Below, piece by piece: positions 1 through 6,716 of a stretch of 44,696 nt of DNA; the stretch's first letter is position 1, and the number at the start of each line of letters is the position of its first letter. The stretch is from a virus, in IMG/VR virus record IMGVR_UViG_3300045120_000197, positions 1 to 44,696 of that record. The stretch is one strand, 5' to 3'. Position numbers and translations under genes: made by a program. The notes beneath the pieces were generated by a model. It made no database searches. It was not told where the DNA came from and was given only the letters and a program-made list of their open reading frames with translations.

Positions 1-21
1 ACTAAATGGATATGCAATAAA

Positions 22-97
22 TTATCAACAACTTAACTGCCATTTCCACAGCTTTTCAACAGCCCCTAGAATCGACAGAAACCGCCCTAGAAACGAC
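22..97. other. candidate replication origin: DnaA-box-like words and short direct repeats
   Basis: The first 60 bases are clearly AT-richer than the rest. They carry three words close to the DnaA box TTATNCACA: TTATCAACA at 22-30 (one mismatch), ATTTCCACA at 42-50 and TTTTCAACA at 53-61 (two mismatches each). A 13-base direct repeat of the form CCCTAGAAWCGAC follows at 64-76 and 85-97, spaced 21 bases (two helical turns), with a further CCTAG at 116-120. This lies directly before a replication-initiator-like gene, the usual place for an iteron origin. The words are seen directly; the origin role is inferred. Confidence 0.4.
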
Positions 98-173
98 GAC
101 CATCCAAAACGGCTACCTAGCCCTTCCGAGGCCACCGATCGCCGCTCCTGCGCAAAATCGACCTTTTCGACTA

Positions 174-202
174 TTGACATGTAACGGGTGAAGCATTACA
201 GT
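174..202 (+). promoter_or_regulatory. sigma-70-like promoter of the replication genes
   Basis: A perfect TTGACA at 174-179 is followed after 17 bases by TACAGT at 197-202 (4 of 6). The predicted start point, near 208-210, lies inside the longest reading of the initiator gene. This favours a GTG at 212 as the true, nearly leaderless start. Confidence 0.6.
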
Positions 203-1120
203 CCTCGCGGCGTGTATAACAAGCTGTTTACCAAGATCCTCGATTCGAGCATCTGGCTGGAATCGACCCCTACGCGGATCGTCTGGCTCACCATGATTGC
301 CGTCATGGACGAGGATGGTTTCGCGCAATTCGCGGCGCCGAAGAACGTCGCACACCGCGCTCGCGTCACTCCCGAAGAAGCCGAGGAAGCTCTCCGCATC
401 CTTGAAAATCCAGACATAGACTCGTCCAACCCTGACAATGAAGGCCGGCGTCTAGAGCGCGTCCCTGGCGGCTGGCTCGTCCTAAATGCCGATAAACATC
501 GCCAACTCGTTACAAGACTTGTAGATCGGGAACAAAACAGAATACGGGTCCAACGACACAGGGACAAGAAACGGTCAACCATTACCGAAGCGTTACCTGT
601 AACACGAAGTAATGCATCAGAAGCAGAAGCAGAAACAGAGGCACACTCAGAAACAAAGATCCTTGTTACGAACAACAAGCTAGATACAGAAGCCGGTGCT
701 GCTACGAAGGCGACAACCGGCGGCAGCGGCTCCTCGCCTGCGGCGACTCACAAACCCACGACGAAAACACGTTCACAAGGCACGACGGACGGACGGAGTA
801 AGCATCCGGTGTTCGTCGGTCAGCGGTTTGTCGTGTTCGATTGGCAAGTCGAAGACCTGAGCCGACTCCTCGGCCCGCATCTGGAATCCTTCGAGCTGGA
901 TATGTGGTTCCCTGCGCTCGACGCGGCGACGTTGGCGGCCGGCGAAGCGGTGCCACAGCGCGACGGCGGAAAATGGCTCCAAGCGCGATGCCTTGAAGAA
1001 GCCGAACGGCGAGGGATTGCGATTGGCAGCGGCAAGCCGAACCAGAAGCGCCGCATGACGACTGCGGAACTCACCGAGGCCGTGCGCGCCGACATGCGAG
1101 CGGCTGGAGAACTCGAATGA
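188..1120 (+). CDS. phage replication initiator / replisome organiser-like protein
   Basis: 310 residues if read from GTG 188. The N-terminal 110 residues (YNKLFTKILDSSIWLE, then TRIVWLTMIAVMDEDGF and a GRRLERVPGGWLVLN segment) match the widespread phage family of winged-helix, DnaD-like replisome organisers. A low-complexity Ser/Thr/Gly/Ala linker (about 140-205) leads to a C-terminal domain (about 208-300). Such two-part proteins bind the origin and recruit the helicase machinery. Its stop overlaps the next gene (ATGA), which looks like a helicase loader, so the two should work as a pair. No ribosome site precedes 188, and a good promoter spans 174-202, so GTG 212 (VYNKLFTK) is the likelier start. 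The family call is from sequence pattern; origin binding is inferred. Confidence 0.75.
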   Translation: MKHYSPRGVYNKLFTKILDSSIWLESTPTRIVWLTMIAVMDEDGFAQFAAPKNVAHRARVTPEEAEEALRILENPDIDSSNPDNEGRRLERVPGGWLVLNADKHRQLVTRLVDREQNRIRVQRHRDKKRSTITEALPVTRSNASEAEAETEAHSETKILVTNNKLDTEAGAATKATTGGSGSSPAATHKPTTKTRSQGTTDGRSKHPVFVGQRFVVFDWQVEDLSRLLGPHLESFELDMWFPALDAATLAAGEAVPQRDGGKWLQARCLEEAERRGIAIGSGKPNQKRRMTTAELTEAVRADMRAAGELE

Positions 1121-1740
1121 CCGACTCCGAGATGTTCCAGTTTCTCGACGTGTTCAACACGCTGACGAAAGTCTTTCCATTTCGTGCGGATGGCGACGAA
1201 GCGCGGGACATCGGTCGCGCCTACTTCAAGACTCTACGGAAGTTTCCGCTTGAACTCGTGAAAATCGGCGCGGACAACTGCATCGCGTCGATGGAAAAAT
1301 TCCCGAAGCCCGCCGAGTGGGTGAAGCACATCCCAAAGCGACTACCAGGGCCAGAACTCGCGCCGTTGAATACCGCTGAATCGCTGGAATGGCGCGATGC
1401 AGAACAGCGCGGCTACGAAGGTGATCCGTGCCGATGCCGTGACTGCCACGAGGCTGGCGTAAGCGACAAGCCGACGCGATTTGTGCCGAACGATCCCGAC
1501 GAACGCGCCATGCTCGGTGATCGCGTCATCCTTCGCGGCCACTGGATTCACGCGGACGATCTCCGGCGCTGGTATGCTGCCAAGGATGCGTTCTGGGCAC
1601 TGTTCCACACGGGCGTCGGCGCGAAAACAATGGCCCCGAAGATGTTGAAGAAAATGTCCGCGCAAGAACGTATCGAGGCCGTGTTCGCCAGTAAGACAAA
1701 ACAAGCGATTGTCGAGCGCGAACCCGGCGAGGAAGGGTAA
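1117..1740 (+). CDS. putative helicase loader-like replication protein
   Basis: 207 residues, ATG overlapping the stop of the initiator gene. The N-terminal 75 residues are helical (FQFLDVFNTLTKVFPF, YFKTLRKFPLELVKIGADNC, KFPKPAEWVKHIPK), in the style of phage G39P-like helicase loader/inhibitor proteins, where a short helical bundle ends in a KFPP-like turn. A Cys cluster (CRCRDCHEAG, about residues 106-115) may bind zinc. There is no Walker motif, so it is not an ATPase loader. The C-terminus is helical and ends REPGEEG, an ending echoed in two downstream repeats. Role inferred from position and fold pattern; could be another replication accessory. Confidence 0.5.
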   Translation: MTDSEMFQFLDVFNTLTKVFPFRADGDEARDIGRAYFKTLRKFPLELVKIGADNCIASMEKFPKPAEWVKHIPKRLPGPELAPLNTAESLEWRDAEQRGYEGDPCRCRDCHEAGVSDKPTRFVPNDPDERAMLGDRVILRGHWIHADDLRRWYAAKDAFWALFHTGVGAKTMAPKMLKKMSAQERIEAVFASKTKQAIVEREPGEEG

Positions 1741-1742
1741 TC

Positions 1743-1889
1743 ATGGCTCTCAAGAAGAATGAAACCGCCGCGAGAAAAGCCAGAACGATGTGTCAGACCT
1801 GCGGCGCTCGACAGTGGGCCGCGATTTCATGCGCATCGGACACGCGCCGATGCTTGCCTTGTTGGTGGATCAAGTATTTCGCGAAGTAA
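1743..1889 (+). CDS. 48-residue Cys-rich putative zinc-binding protein
   Basis: Starts two bases after the previous stop. Residues C17, C20, C30, C37 and C40 form CxxC ... CxxC pairs in a basic protein (MALKKNETAARKARTMCQTC), a zinc-ribbon pattern. It is the best reading of this stretch. A 56-codon ORF in another frame (1759-1929) overlaps it and ends in VPYREPGSDDE, so the choice is not fully settled. Function unknown. Confidence 0.55.
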   Translation: MALKKNETAARKARTMCQTCGARQWAAISCASDTRRCLPCWWIKYFAK

Positions 1890-1891
1890 GT

Positions 1892-1913
1892 TTGTGCCCT
1901 ACAGAGAACCGGG
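1892..1913 (+). repeat. 22-bp direct repeat, copy 1
   Basis: 22 bases identical to 2152-2173, 260 bases apart, each just upstream of a small gene. In one frame both copies read VPYREPG followed by an acidic tail and a stop. It could be a regulatory word or a duplicated coding end. Confidence 0.85.
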
Positions 1914-1921
1914 AAGTGACG

Positions 1922-2137
1922 ATGAATAACTTGCATCGGATCGAAGTGTGGAATCTGTTCAAGGACTTCAATCGCACGCGCTATCTAGGCGCATTCGCGA
2001 TCGGAGAATTTCACAAAGCCTTTGATGCCGCGCTTCGCGCGAAACGCCGACAATGGCGAGTGCGTCACTTCTACGACCGACACGAGCGCAGACACATCAC
2101 GCAGATACTCACGGGTAATGGCTACGGAATCCGCTGA
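1922..2137 (+). CDS. small basic protein of unknown function
   Basis: 71 residues from ATG 1922 (MNNLHRIEVWNLFKDFNRTR...). An open frame continues upstream to 1790 but would overlap the zinc-ribbon gene, so the internal ATG after the 22-bp repeat is preferred. The protein is strongly basic and aromatic, with a helical centre (FHKAFDAALRAKRRQWRVRHFYDRHERR), compatible with nucleic-acid binding. It is enclosed between the two copies of the 22-bp repeat. Family not recognised. Confidence 0.5.
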   Translation: MNNLHRIEVWNLFKDFNRTRYLGAFAIGEFHKAFDAALRAKRRQWRVRHFYDRHERRHITQILTGNGYGIR

Positions 2138-2189
2138 TGTCTTGGCTATAGTTGTGCCCTACAGAGAACCGGGCGAGGACGACGACTAA
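2118..2189 (+). CDS. possible 23-residue peptide over repeat copy 2
   Basis: ATG 2118 overlaps the end of the preceding gene and reads a short peptide ending VPYREPGEDDD. The same ending is encoded by the first repeat copy in the frame 1759-1929 (VPYREPGSDDE). The conservation of both the peptide and its stop is suggestive, but the ORF is too short to be sure. Confidence 0.25.
   Translation: MATESADVLAIVVPYREPGEDDD
2152..2173 (+). repeat. 22-bp direct repeat, copy 2
   Basis: Second copy of the repeat at 1892-1913. It sits 57 bases before the TTG start at 2231, and a TATAGT word abuts its left edge (2147-2152). Confidence 0.85.
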
Positions 2190-2230
2190 ACCGTTGTAGG
2201 CGCCCTATCGCGACACCTAGAGAGGAACGA

Positions 2231-2461
2231 TTGAAGCCGCGTAAGTTCATCCTCTGCATCGATCGTCTGGATAAAGCCGATGGACGTGTCTGGGCCGTGA
2301 AAGTCGGCGCACGCTGGTTCCTCGCGCATACCGTGCATGTCTGGGTGGATGTGGAAACGGTGTTCAAGGGTGCAGAAGCTCGTCAACCGAAAGCGTATCT
2401 TGAAGGCGTCGGCGTCGTGCGCGTCGATGGGCACGGCACGATCACGATTGCTGCGGCATGA
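2231..2461 (+). CDS. hypothetical protein, beta-rich, 76 residues
   Basis: Begins with TTG, preceded by a good ribosome site (GAGAGGAA, 2219-2226). The rare start is accepted for that reason. Short beta-like segments alternate with charged turns (KFILCIDRLDKADGRVWAVKVGARWFL, then VGVVRVDGHGTITIA). Its TGA overlaps the ATG of the esterase gene. Family not recognised. Confidence 0.6.
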   Translation: MKPRKFILCIDRLDKADGRVWAVKVGARWFLAHTVHVWVDVETVFKGAEARQPKAYLEGVGVVRVDGHGTITIAAA

Positions 2462-3078
2462 AAGGTCGGATGAAGAAAATCACGCTGCTGTGCGTCGTGC
2501 TGATCTGCGCGTCCTGCGGTGGCGCGTCGAATCCCGTGTCACCGAGCGCGTCTCCGATCGTGGCGCCGTTACTCTGCGTGAGCGGTCAGAGCAACGCATA
2601 CAAACTTCTGCCGTATCTCGGCACGCCGAATAATATTTCCTACGGCCAAGAAGTCACAGGCGGATTGACGATCACGGTGCAGGGACCAAGCGCACAAGGC
2701 TACGCCGTCGGGGGACAAGTGATCGATGATTGGCGCGAAGGCATGCCGGCGTGGATTCAGCTTCAAGGGTTTCTTACATCGAGCTGCACGGCGTTCGTGT
2801 GGGCACAAGGCGAAGCGGACGACGATTTGAAAACCGCGACGTATCGGCGTGACCTCGAATCACTGATCAGCCGCGTGCGGTCGAAAACATCGGCGAGTCT
2901 CACGGTGTTCGTCGTGCAACTGGCGCCGAAGTATGCACGGATTCGCGCGGAGCAATCGGCAGCGTGCGCCGCGGATCGCGCGTGTCGATTCGTGCTCACG
3001 GATGATCTGAGTTTTCCCGACGGCACGCACTTGGACGATGCCGGCTATCGCATACTCGCGGCAAGGATTCGAGGATGA
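2458..3078 (+). CDS. SGNH-type esterase, putative secreted lipoprotein
   Basis: 206 residues. The N-terminus is a lipoprotein-like signal (basic start, hydrophobic LLCVVLI, then CASC with C20 as lipidated Cys; Cys at -3 is unusual). A low-complexity Ser/Pro linker follows. The catalytic blocks of SGNH hydrolases or sialate-O-acetylesterase relatives are visible: GQSN with nucleophile S45, an AVGGQ segment, WAQGEADD, and a final PDGTHLDDAGY with D188 and H191 as acid and base. The substrate is probably an O-acetyl or acyl ester on envelope sugars. It lies in the early region, not with the tail genes, so it may alter the host surface (for example superinfection exclusion) rather than serve in the virion. 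An ATGA overlap on the left shows co-transcription. Fold call strong; role inferred. Confidence 0.75.
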   Translation: MKGRMKKITLLCVVLICASCGGASNPVSPSASPIVAPLLCVSGQSNAYKLLPYLGTPNNISYGQEVTGGLTITVQGPSAQGYAVGGQVIDDWREGMPAWIQLQGFLTSSCTAFVWAQGEADDDLKTATYRRDLESLISRVRSKTSASLTVFVVQLAPKYARIRAEQSAACAADRACRFVLTDDLSFPDGTHLDDAGYRILAARIRG

Positions 3079-3224
3079 TGAAACAGAAGAATCGACATGC
3101 GGCGGCGCTCGGTAAGCTCGGCGGCGCAGCCTGCACGCCAGCCCAAAACGCCGCGCGACGAAAAAACGGAAAAAAAGGCGGCAGGCCTAAGAAAGCCGTT
3201 GACAAGCGCAACGCTCAGGTTTAG
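3075..3224 (+). CDS. 49-residue basic AT-hook-like protein
   Basis: Overlaps the esterase stop. Rich in Lys, Arg, Gly and Ala with a terminal KNGKKGGRPKKAVDKRN segment. The GRP core flanked by Lys is the AT-hook signature for minor-groove binding. Similar short basic tails (ARRKNGKKGGRPK) occur often in phage and bacterial small proteins. Probably DNA-binding; target unknown. Confidence 0.6.
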   Translation: MMKQKNRHAAALGKLGGAACTPAQNAARRKNGKKGGRPKKAVDKRNAQV

Positions 3225-3227
3225 TAT
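3199..3227 (+). promoter_or_regulatory. sigma-70-like promoter before 3234
   Basis: Perfect TTGACA at 3199-3204, a 17-base spacer and TAGTAT at 3222-3227 (4 of 6). Only six bases separate the -10 box from ATG 3234, so the message would be leaderless. It overlaps the end of the AT-hook gene. Confidence 0.55.
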
Positions 3228-3233
3228 CCGCTC

Positions 3234-3509
3234 ATGACTGACGAAGCGCCCGATTCGCTGTTCAGCACCGACGAGATCGCGATCCGGAACCGCGTGGCTC
3301 GCTTCAAGGCGCGTGTGCAGGAATCACCGTTAGACCGTGCGCTGCAATTGCTCGTCTGCGGCTGCCAGGATTTGAACGATGCGATCTGGCAAGCGAAGTC
3401 ACCCGACGAACTGCGCGCCGCGCGAAAGGCGATCGATCAGATTTGGCAATATCTCGATACGGCGTCGTCGATCATGCTGACCGTGGAAGAGCATTGGGGT
3501 GGCAAGTGA
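3234..3509 (+). CDS. hypothetical helical protein, 91 residues
   Basis: Mostly alpha-helical (IRNRVARFKARVQESPLDRALQLL, then a second long helix DELRAARKAIDQIWQYLDTASSIMLTVEEHW). First gene after the promoter at 3199-3227. Its stop overlaps a GTG start (GTGA). Not recognised. Confidence 0.65.
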   Translation: MTDEAPDSLFSTDEIAIRNRVARFKARVQESPLDRALQLLVCGCQDLNDAIWQAKSPDELRAARKAIDQIWQYLDTASSIMLTVEEHWGGK

Positions 3510-3640
3510 CGGACATGGACGCGATTGAAGCGCGGATCGATGCCGCATTACGGCGGAAGCGTCGTCAGGCGTTCATCGCGGAAGGATTGGCCGGCGCGGG
3601 GCTCGTGCTGATCTATCTCGCACTGATGTGGATGTTCTGA
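3506..3640 (+). CDS. 44-residue single-span membrane protein
   Basis: GTG start overlapping the previous stop. A basic amphipathic helix (IEARIDAALRRKRRQAFIAEG) is followed by one transmembrane segment (LAGAGLVLIYLALMWMF) at the very C-terminus, i.e. a tail-anchored topology. Function unknown. Confidence 0.55.
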   Translation: MTDMDAIEARIDAALRRKRRQAFIAEGLAGAGLVLIYLALMWMF

Positions 3641-3756
3641 TGATCCTGTTGCGCGGGTTTTGTCGCTTCTGCCGTGAATGGCGACTCGTCACGGTGAATG
3701 CCCGCTGCGGGGTGTGTCACGGGAAACTCGCGGATGTAAAAACGGTGAACGTATGA
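3640..3756 (+). CDS. 38-residue zinc-ribbon-like protein
   Basis: ATG 3640 overlaps the previous TGA. Two CxxC pairs (CRFC and CGVC) lie 18 residues apart in a basic 38-residue chain, a minimal zinc ribbon. Its stop overlaps the next ATG (ATGA). It is one of a run of tiny Cys-rich genes here. Confidence 0.55.
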   Translation: MILLRGFCRFCREWRLVTVNARCGVCHGKLADVKTVNV

Positions 3757-4004
3757 CACATCGCGGCTATCGGAACGTCGGCGGAGAAACACGGCTGGAT
3801 TCCTTCCGGGACTATGACCGTGCTCCGAACAGCTACGCGGCGAACAAAGGCTTCTGCTCGTGCGGGGTCGAGACCTCGCGATCGGTCACGATCGGGCCTC
3901 CGGGTCATCCAGGGAACGGCTGGGAATGTGCGCAATGCGGTGAGGCACGATTACAAGCGGAGTTTGCATCCACGCAGGCCGAACGCTATCTGAGGAAACC
4001 GTGA
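3753..4004 (+). CDS. Cys-rich hypothetical protein, 83 residues
   Basis: The frame is open from further left, but ATG 3753 overlaps the previous stop and is preferred. A CSC...CAQC arrangement in the centre (GFCSCGVETS ... GWECAQCGEARL) suggests a zinc site. No family recognised. Overlaps the next gene by four bases. Confidence 0.6.
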   Translation: MTHRGYRNVGGETRLDSFRDYDRAPNSYAANKGFCSCGVETSRSVTIGPPGHPGNGWECAQCGEARLQAEFASTQAERYLRKP

Positions 4005-4189
4005 GCGACCTCGCAGTGTGGTCACTCGCAATGGGCGCTGTGCTGCTGTTGCTCACGATCATGCTCTGGATTCGTGAGCGAGTGCGCGAACATCTCTGTA
4101 AAATCGACGGGCATCAGTGGGCCGCCGACGATGATGGCTGGCACTGCGATGTGTGTAAGGGACGCCGTGATATCGGAGACCAAATGTGA
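4001..4189 (+). CDS. 62-residue membrane-anchored Cys protein
   Basis: GTG start. A transmembrane segment (about residues 5-24, LAVWSLAMGAVLLLLTIMLW) is followed by a basic stretch and a cytosolic mini-domain with C33, H38, C49 and C52 (CKIDGHQW ... CDVCKGRRD), a plausible zinc knuckle held at the membrane. Function unknown; overlaps the HNH gene. Confidence 0.55.
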   Translation: MSDLAVWSLAMGAVLLLLTIMLWIRERVREHLCKIDGHQWAADDDGWHCDVCKGRRDIGDQM

Positions 4190-4602
4190 GCTTGACTTAT
4201 TACGTCCGGTATCAATCGCAGCGTCGAAAGCCGGGACCGACGGCGAAGTCTCGCGCGAAACGAACTCGCGCCGAAGGTCCGGTCAAACGGGCCGTTCGTG
4301 CGGCGTGTGTGGAACGAGACGGCGATTGCCGAATCTGCGATTGGGAAAAGAACCCGTCAGATACTCACGAGGACGACCTGCCGATGCCGGACGAGATGTC
4401 CGCAGGCCGCTCTGAATGGGCGCACCTTGAACGCGGGAAGCGAGCGCGGACGCGCGGGATGAAGCCAGAACTCAGGCATTCGACATATTCCTCGGCCATG
4501 CTCTGCACGTTCCATCATCGCCTTTACGACGCTGGGCATCTGCGTATCGGCATCAGGTCAAGCCTCGGCGCCAATGGTCTATTGGACTGGACGACGCCAT
4601 GA
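4186..4602 (+). CDS. HNH-like endonuclease
   Basis: 138 residues, GTG start. After a basic N-terminus, the core shows VERDGDCRICDW, then SEWAHLERG, then MLCTFHHRLYDAGHLRI: the Cys pair, central His and terminal HH of an HNH (beta-beta-metal) nuclease. Small phage HNH proteins of this kind act as packaging-linked nickases or as homing nucleases. It is far from the terminase, so a homing or recombination role is as likely. Family call from motif; substrate unknown. Confidence 0.65.
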   Translation: MSLTYYVRYQSQRRKPGPTAKSRAKRTRAEGPVKRAVRAACVERDGDCRICDWEKNPSDTHEDDLPMPDEMSAGRSEWAHLERGKRARTRGMKPELRHSTYSSAMLCTFHHRLYDAGHLRIGIRSSLGANGLLDWTTP

Positions 4603-4700
4603 CACGGCCTGCCTTCATCGATCAGGCGCTCAGATTGTGGAGAGAATGGCGGACTCGGGATCGCTGGCATGGGATTCATTCGAGCTATTGGAGGTTCTGA
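4599..4700 (+). CDS. possible 33-residue basic peptide
   Basis: ATG 4599 overlaps the HNH stop, and the frame ends just before the strong ribosome site of the next gene. It is Arg/Trp-rich (LRLWREWRTRDRWHGIHSSYW). Position and overlap favour it, but the length leaves doubt. Confidence 0.4.
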   Translation: MTRPAFIDQALRLWREWRTRDRWHGIHSSYWRF

Positions 4701-4713
4701 AAAGGAGGCAGTG

Positions 4714-5139
4714 ATGGGTGAAGCATACGATCGAACTGGAGCATTTCTCGGGTCAGCCGAAGCGGCCACGAAACAGGACGTGCTGAAGAAGCTCATGGAC
4801 GCGCACGGCGACAAGGCGCACGAGATTCGCATTCGCACGTTAGAGGAACCGTCAGGCGCATCAGCCGAGATGCCGCGCTATCGGTGCCACAAAGAGGTAT
4901 GGGCGCTGAAGATTTCAGCCATCACATTCGATGCCTCAAAGGCCGCGATGGAAGGCCGCGAGACTGACGGCTCTGCGACCATTGTTCCAGCCGAAGACGG
5001 CTACGGCCCGTTCAAGGTGGACAGCGGCTATCTCCGTAAGCACAGCCCTCAGCCTGGCGGCTACTACGTCGTTTACAAGGACGGCTACAAGTCGTTCTCG
5101 CCGGCCGATGCCTTCGAGGAAGGGTATGCGCGGCTGTGA
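4714..5139 (+). CDS. conserved phage protein, 141 residues
   Basis: The start at ATG 4714 is set by a strong ribosome site (AAAGGAGG, 4701-4708). A central YRCHKEVWALKI segment and a C-terminal module (DGYGPFKVDSGYLRKH, then GGYYVVYKDGYKSFSPADAFEEGY) match a small family found in many unrelated phages, of unknown function. It overlaps the next gene by four bases. Confidence 0.65.
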   Translation: MGEAYDRTGAFLGSAEAATKQDVLKKLMDAHGDKAHEIRIRTLEEPSGASAEMPRYRCHKEVWALKISAITFDASKAAMEGRETDGSATIVPAEDGYGPFKVDSGYLRKHSPQPGGYYVVYKDGYKSFSPADAFEEGYARL

Positions 5140-5369
5140 AGATTAAGAACTTCAAGATCGGCGCGACTGGGCGTTTTCCCTATGGACGCGCCGCCGAGGA
5201 CGACGAAGGCGAACTACAGATCGCAATGGCGGCCGATCATGGAAACGCGATCGTGCGGCTGCAATTCGGAAAACCGATCGGCTGGCTGGGGCTGCCATCA
5301 GTGAACGCTCGTCAACTCGCGGCGCTGTTGATCGAGAAGGCTGACGAATTGGATCGGCGGAAGGCGTAG
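5136..5369 (+). CDS. conserved phage hypothetical protein, 77 residues
   Basis: GTG start overlapping the previous stop. The pattern FKIGATGRFP, EDDEGELQIAM, FGKPIGWLGLP and a final helix ARQLAALLIEKADEL is seen in many phage early regions. The function is not known. Confidence 0.65.
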   Translation: MKIKNFKIGATGRFPYGRAAEDDEGELQIAMAADHGNAIVRLQFGKPIGWLGLPSVNARQLAALLIEKADELDRRKA

Positions 5370-5380
5370 GACGCTTTTAG

Positions 5381-5737
5381 ATGATTCCAGAACCGAATAT
5401 CCCGCAAGAAATCGCGGATCGCCAAGGCCACCGAGACATCCTCGCCGCCTGGTTCAAACTGCACCCTTTAGAGGACATTGGGCCGGATGAACTGGAACGC
5501 CTTGTAGGCCGGAATTACCAGCAACGCATCTCCGATTGCCGGCTGGAACTCGGCATGACCCTCCAGAACCGTCCTAGGACCGTCCAGGATGGCGCTGGGA
5601 AGGTCAAACGGCTGTCGGGGGCCTACAGATACCTGCCGATGGGCGAGCCTCTAGGACGTGATTCTGGGCAGGTTGTGGCGGCTGGCTGGCCCGGGAAGCA
5701 TGGGCGGCCGTTTGAGGAAGAATTTAGGCTGCGATGA
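5381..5737 (+). CDS. helix-turn-helix protein, 118 residues
   Basis: Residues 18-60 (HRDILAAWFKLHPLEDIGPDELERLVGRNYQQRISDCRLELG) have the spacing of a winged helix-turn-helix. The RNYQQRISDCRLELGM helix resembles the recognition part of phage HTH proteins with a W/Y-QxRISDLRxELG motif. A loop-rich C-terminus follows. Likely DNA-binding, perhaps regulating early genes; target unknown. Confidence 0.55.
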   Translation: MIPEPNIPQEIADRQGHRDILAAWFKLHPLEDIGPDELERLVGRNYQQRISDCRLELGMTLQNRPRTVQDGAGKVKRLSGAYRYLPMGEPLGRDSGQVVAAGWPGKHGRPFEEEFRLR

Positions 5738-5934
5738 CTGTTCCCGCGTCCTCTCCCGATCCCCGCGTGCAGGCGCCGAAACCGCGGACCAGCCGCAAGA
5801 TGGACCCATGTATCCGCGCGTTGGACCGGTTCTCGCGGGTGCTCGAAGTTCAGAATCCGAGCGCCCAGCGTGCCGCGATCTTGTGGTTGGCTGATCGGTA
5901 TCTCGGGTTGAAGCCGCGGGATTGGTGGCGATGA
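5734..5934 (+). CDS. hypothetical protein, 66 residues
   Basis: Starts in an ATGA overlap. A Pro-rich start (PASSPDPRVQAPKP) precedes a helical half (CIRALDRFSRVLEVQNPSAQRAAILWLADRYL) similar to small phage proteins of that type. Its beginning shares an 18-base word with the next gene (5758-5775 and 5940-5957, both DPRVQA). Confidence 0.6.
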   Translation: MTVPASSPDPRVQAPKPRTSRKMDPCIRALDRFSRVLEVQNPSAQRAAILWLADRYLGLKPRDWWR

Positions 5935-6653
5935 TGACTGATCCCCGCGTGCAGGCGTTGATCGCGCAATGGCGAGAACGTGTCGCGACTTGTCGGCGTC
6001 TCGGAGAGACGACAGGGCGAGACGGTCAATTTGCGCTCTCGCGCTCGTGGGCTGAAGAAGCCGAGCATATATCCGACTGCGCCGACGAACTGGAAGCCTT
6101 GGCCCTCTCGGTGATCCCGGCGTCCAATTTAGTGGTCGGTGGGCGAATGGAGCGCAGTATCGCGGACTTCATCAGGGCGTGCGGCGTTCATCTGACCGAC
6201 GAGCAGGAAAAGATCGCGCCTGACACCGCGCTCATTGCCGTGTTGTGCGATGGCGTGCGGATGGCCCGTGAATATCTCGCGTATGTGGCCTCGGTGATCC
6301 CGTCGTCCCAACCGTTCACGGAGAACGAAACTAAGGACGTGCTGACCGCGCTCTATCAGGATGGCCATGTCGATCTTGTGCTCTGCGATCGTGTGGCGGC
6401 ACTCATGCGTGCGGCGGTCCCGGCGTCCGCAGAGGGAGAGGATACATTCGGCGCCTTCGACAAGTTGCGCGATCGTTTAGCGTTGTTGAGGTTGGCTGAG
6501 CGCGGGACTGATAACGGATGGATTGACGATGCGACAGTCGAGCAGTGCCGGTCGGACGTGCTGAAATGCGCGATTCGTCTCGTCCGTGACGTTGACGCCA
6601 AACTGGCGAGGTCTGCGGGCTCCGCGTCCCAGGACAGCAGAACGACGAAGTAA
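5931..6653 (+). CDS. hypothetical helical protein, 240 residues
   Basis: ATG 5931 overlaps the previous stop and is preferred over the upstream TTG. It is largely helical, with a first helical pair (ALIAQWRERVATCRRLGE ... WAEEAEHISDCADELEALAL) and two short PxS repeats (VIPASN, VIPSSQ, VPASAEG) marking three similar segments of about 70 residues. No catalytic motif is seen. 6654-6716, between this gene and the next, is non-coding and carries a small GC hairpin (6671-6683). Confidence 0.6.
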   Translation: MMTDPRVQALIAQWRERVATCRRLGETTGRDGQFALSRSWAEEAEHISDCADELEALALSVIPASNLVVGGRMERSIADFIRACGVHLTDEQEKIAPDTALIAVLCDGVRMAREYLAYVASVIPSSQPFTENETKDVLTALYQDGHVDLVLCDRVAALMRAAVPASAEGEDTFGAFDKLRDRLALLRLAERGTDNGWIDDATVEQCRSDVLKCAIRLVRDVDAKLARSAGSASQDSRTTK

Positions 6654-6715
6654 GACGATTTAGCGCGCGTAGCGCCTCCGGCGCGTCTGCGTCGGTTGCC
6701 CTACCGCATCGAAAG
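6648..6715 (+). repeat. left cassette border, copy 1
   Basis: Divergent repeat of 8126-8188. Shared words are AAGACGATT, CGCGCGT and GCCCTACCGCATC in the same order, placed just before a gene start in both copies. It looks like a homologous boundary rather than chance. Confidence 0.55.
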
Positions 6716-6716
6716 G

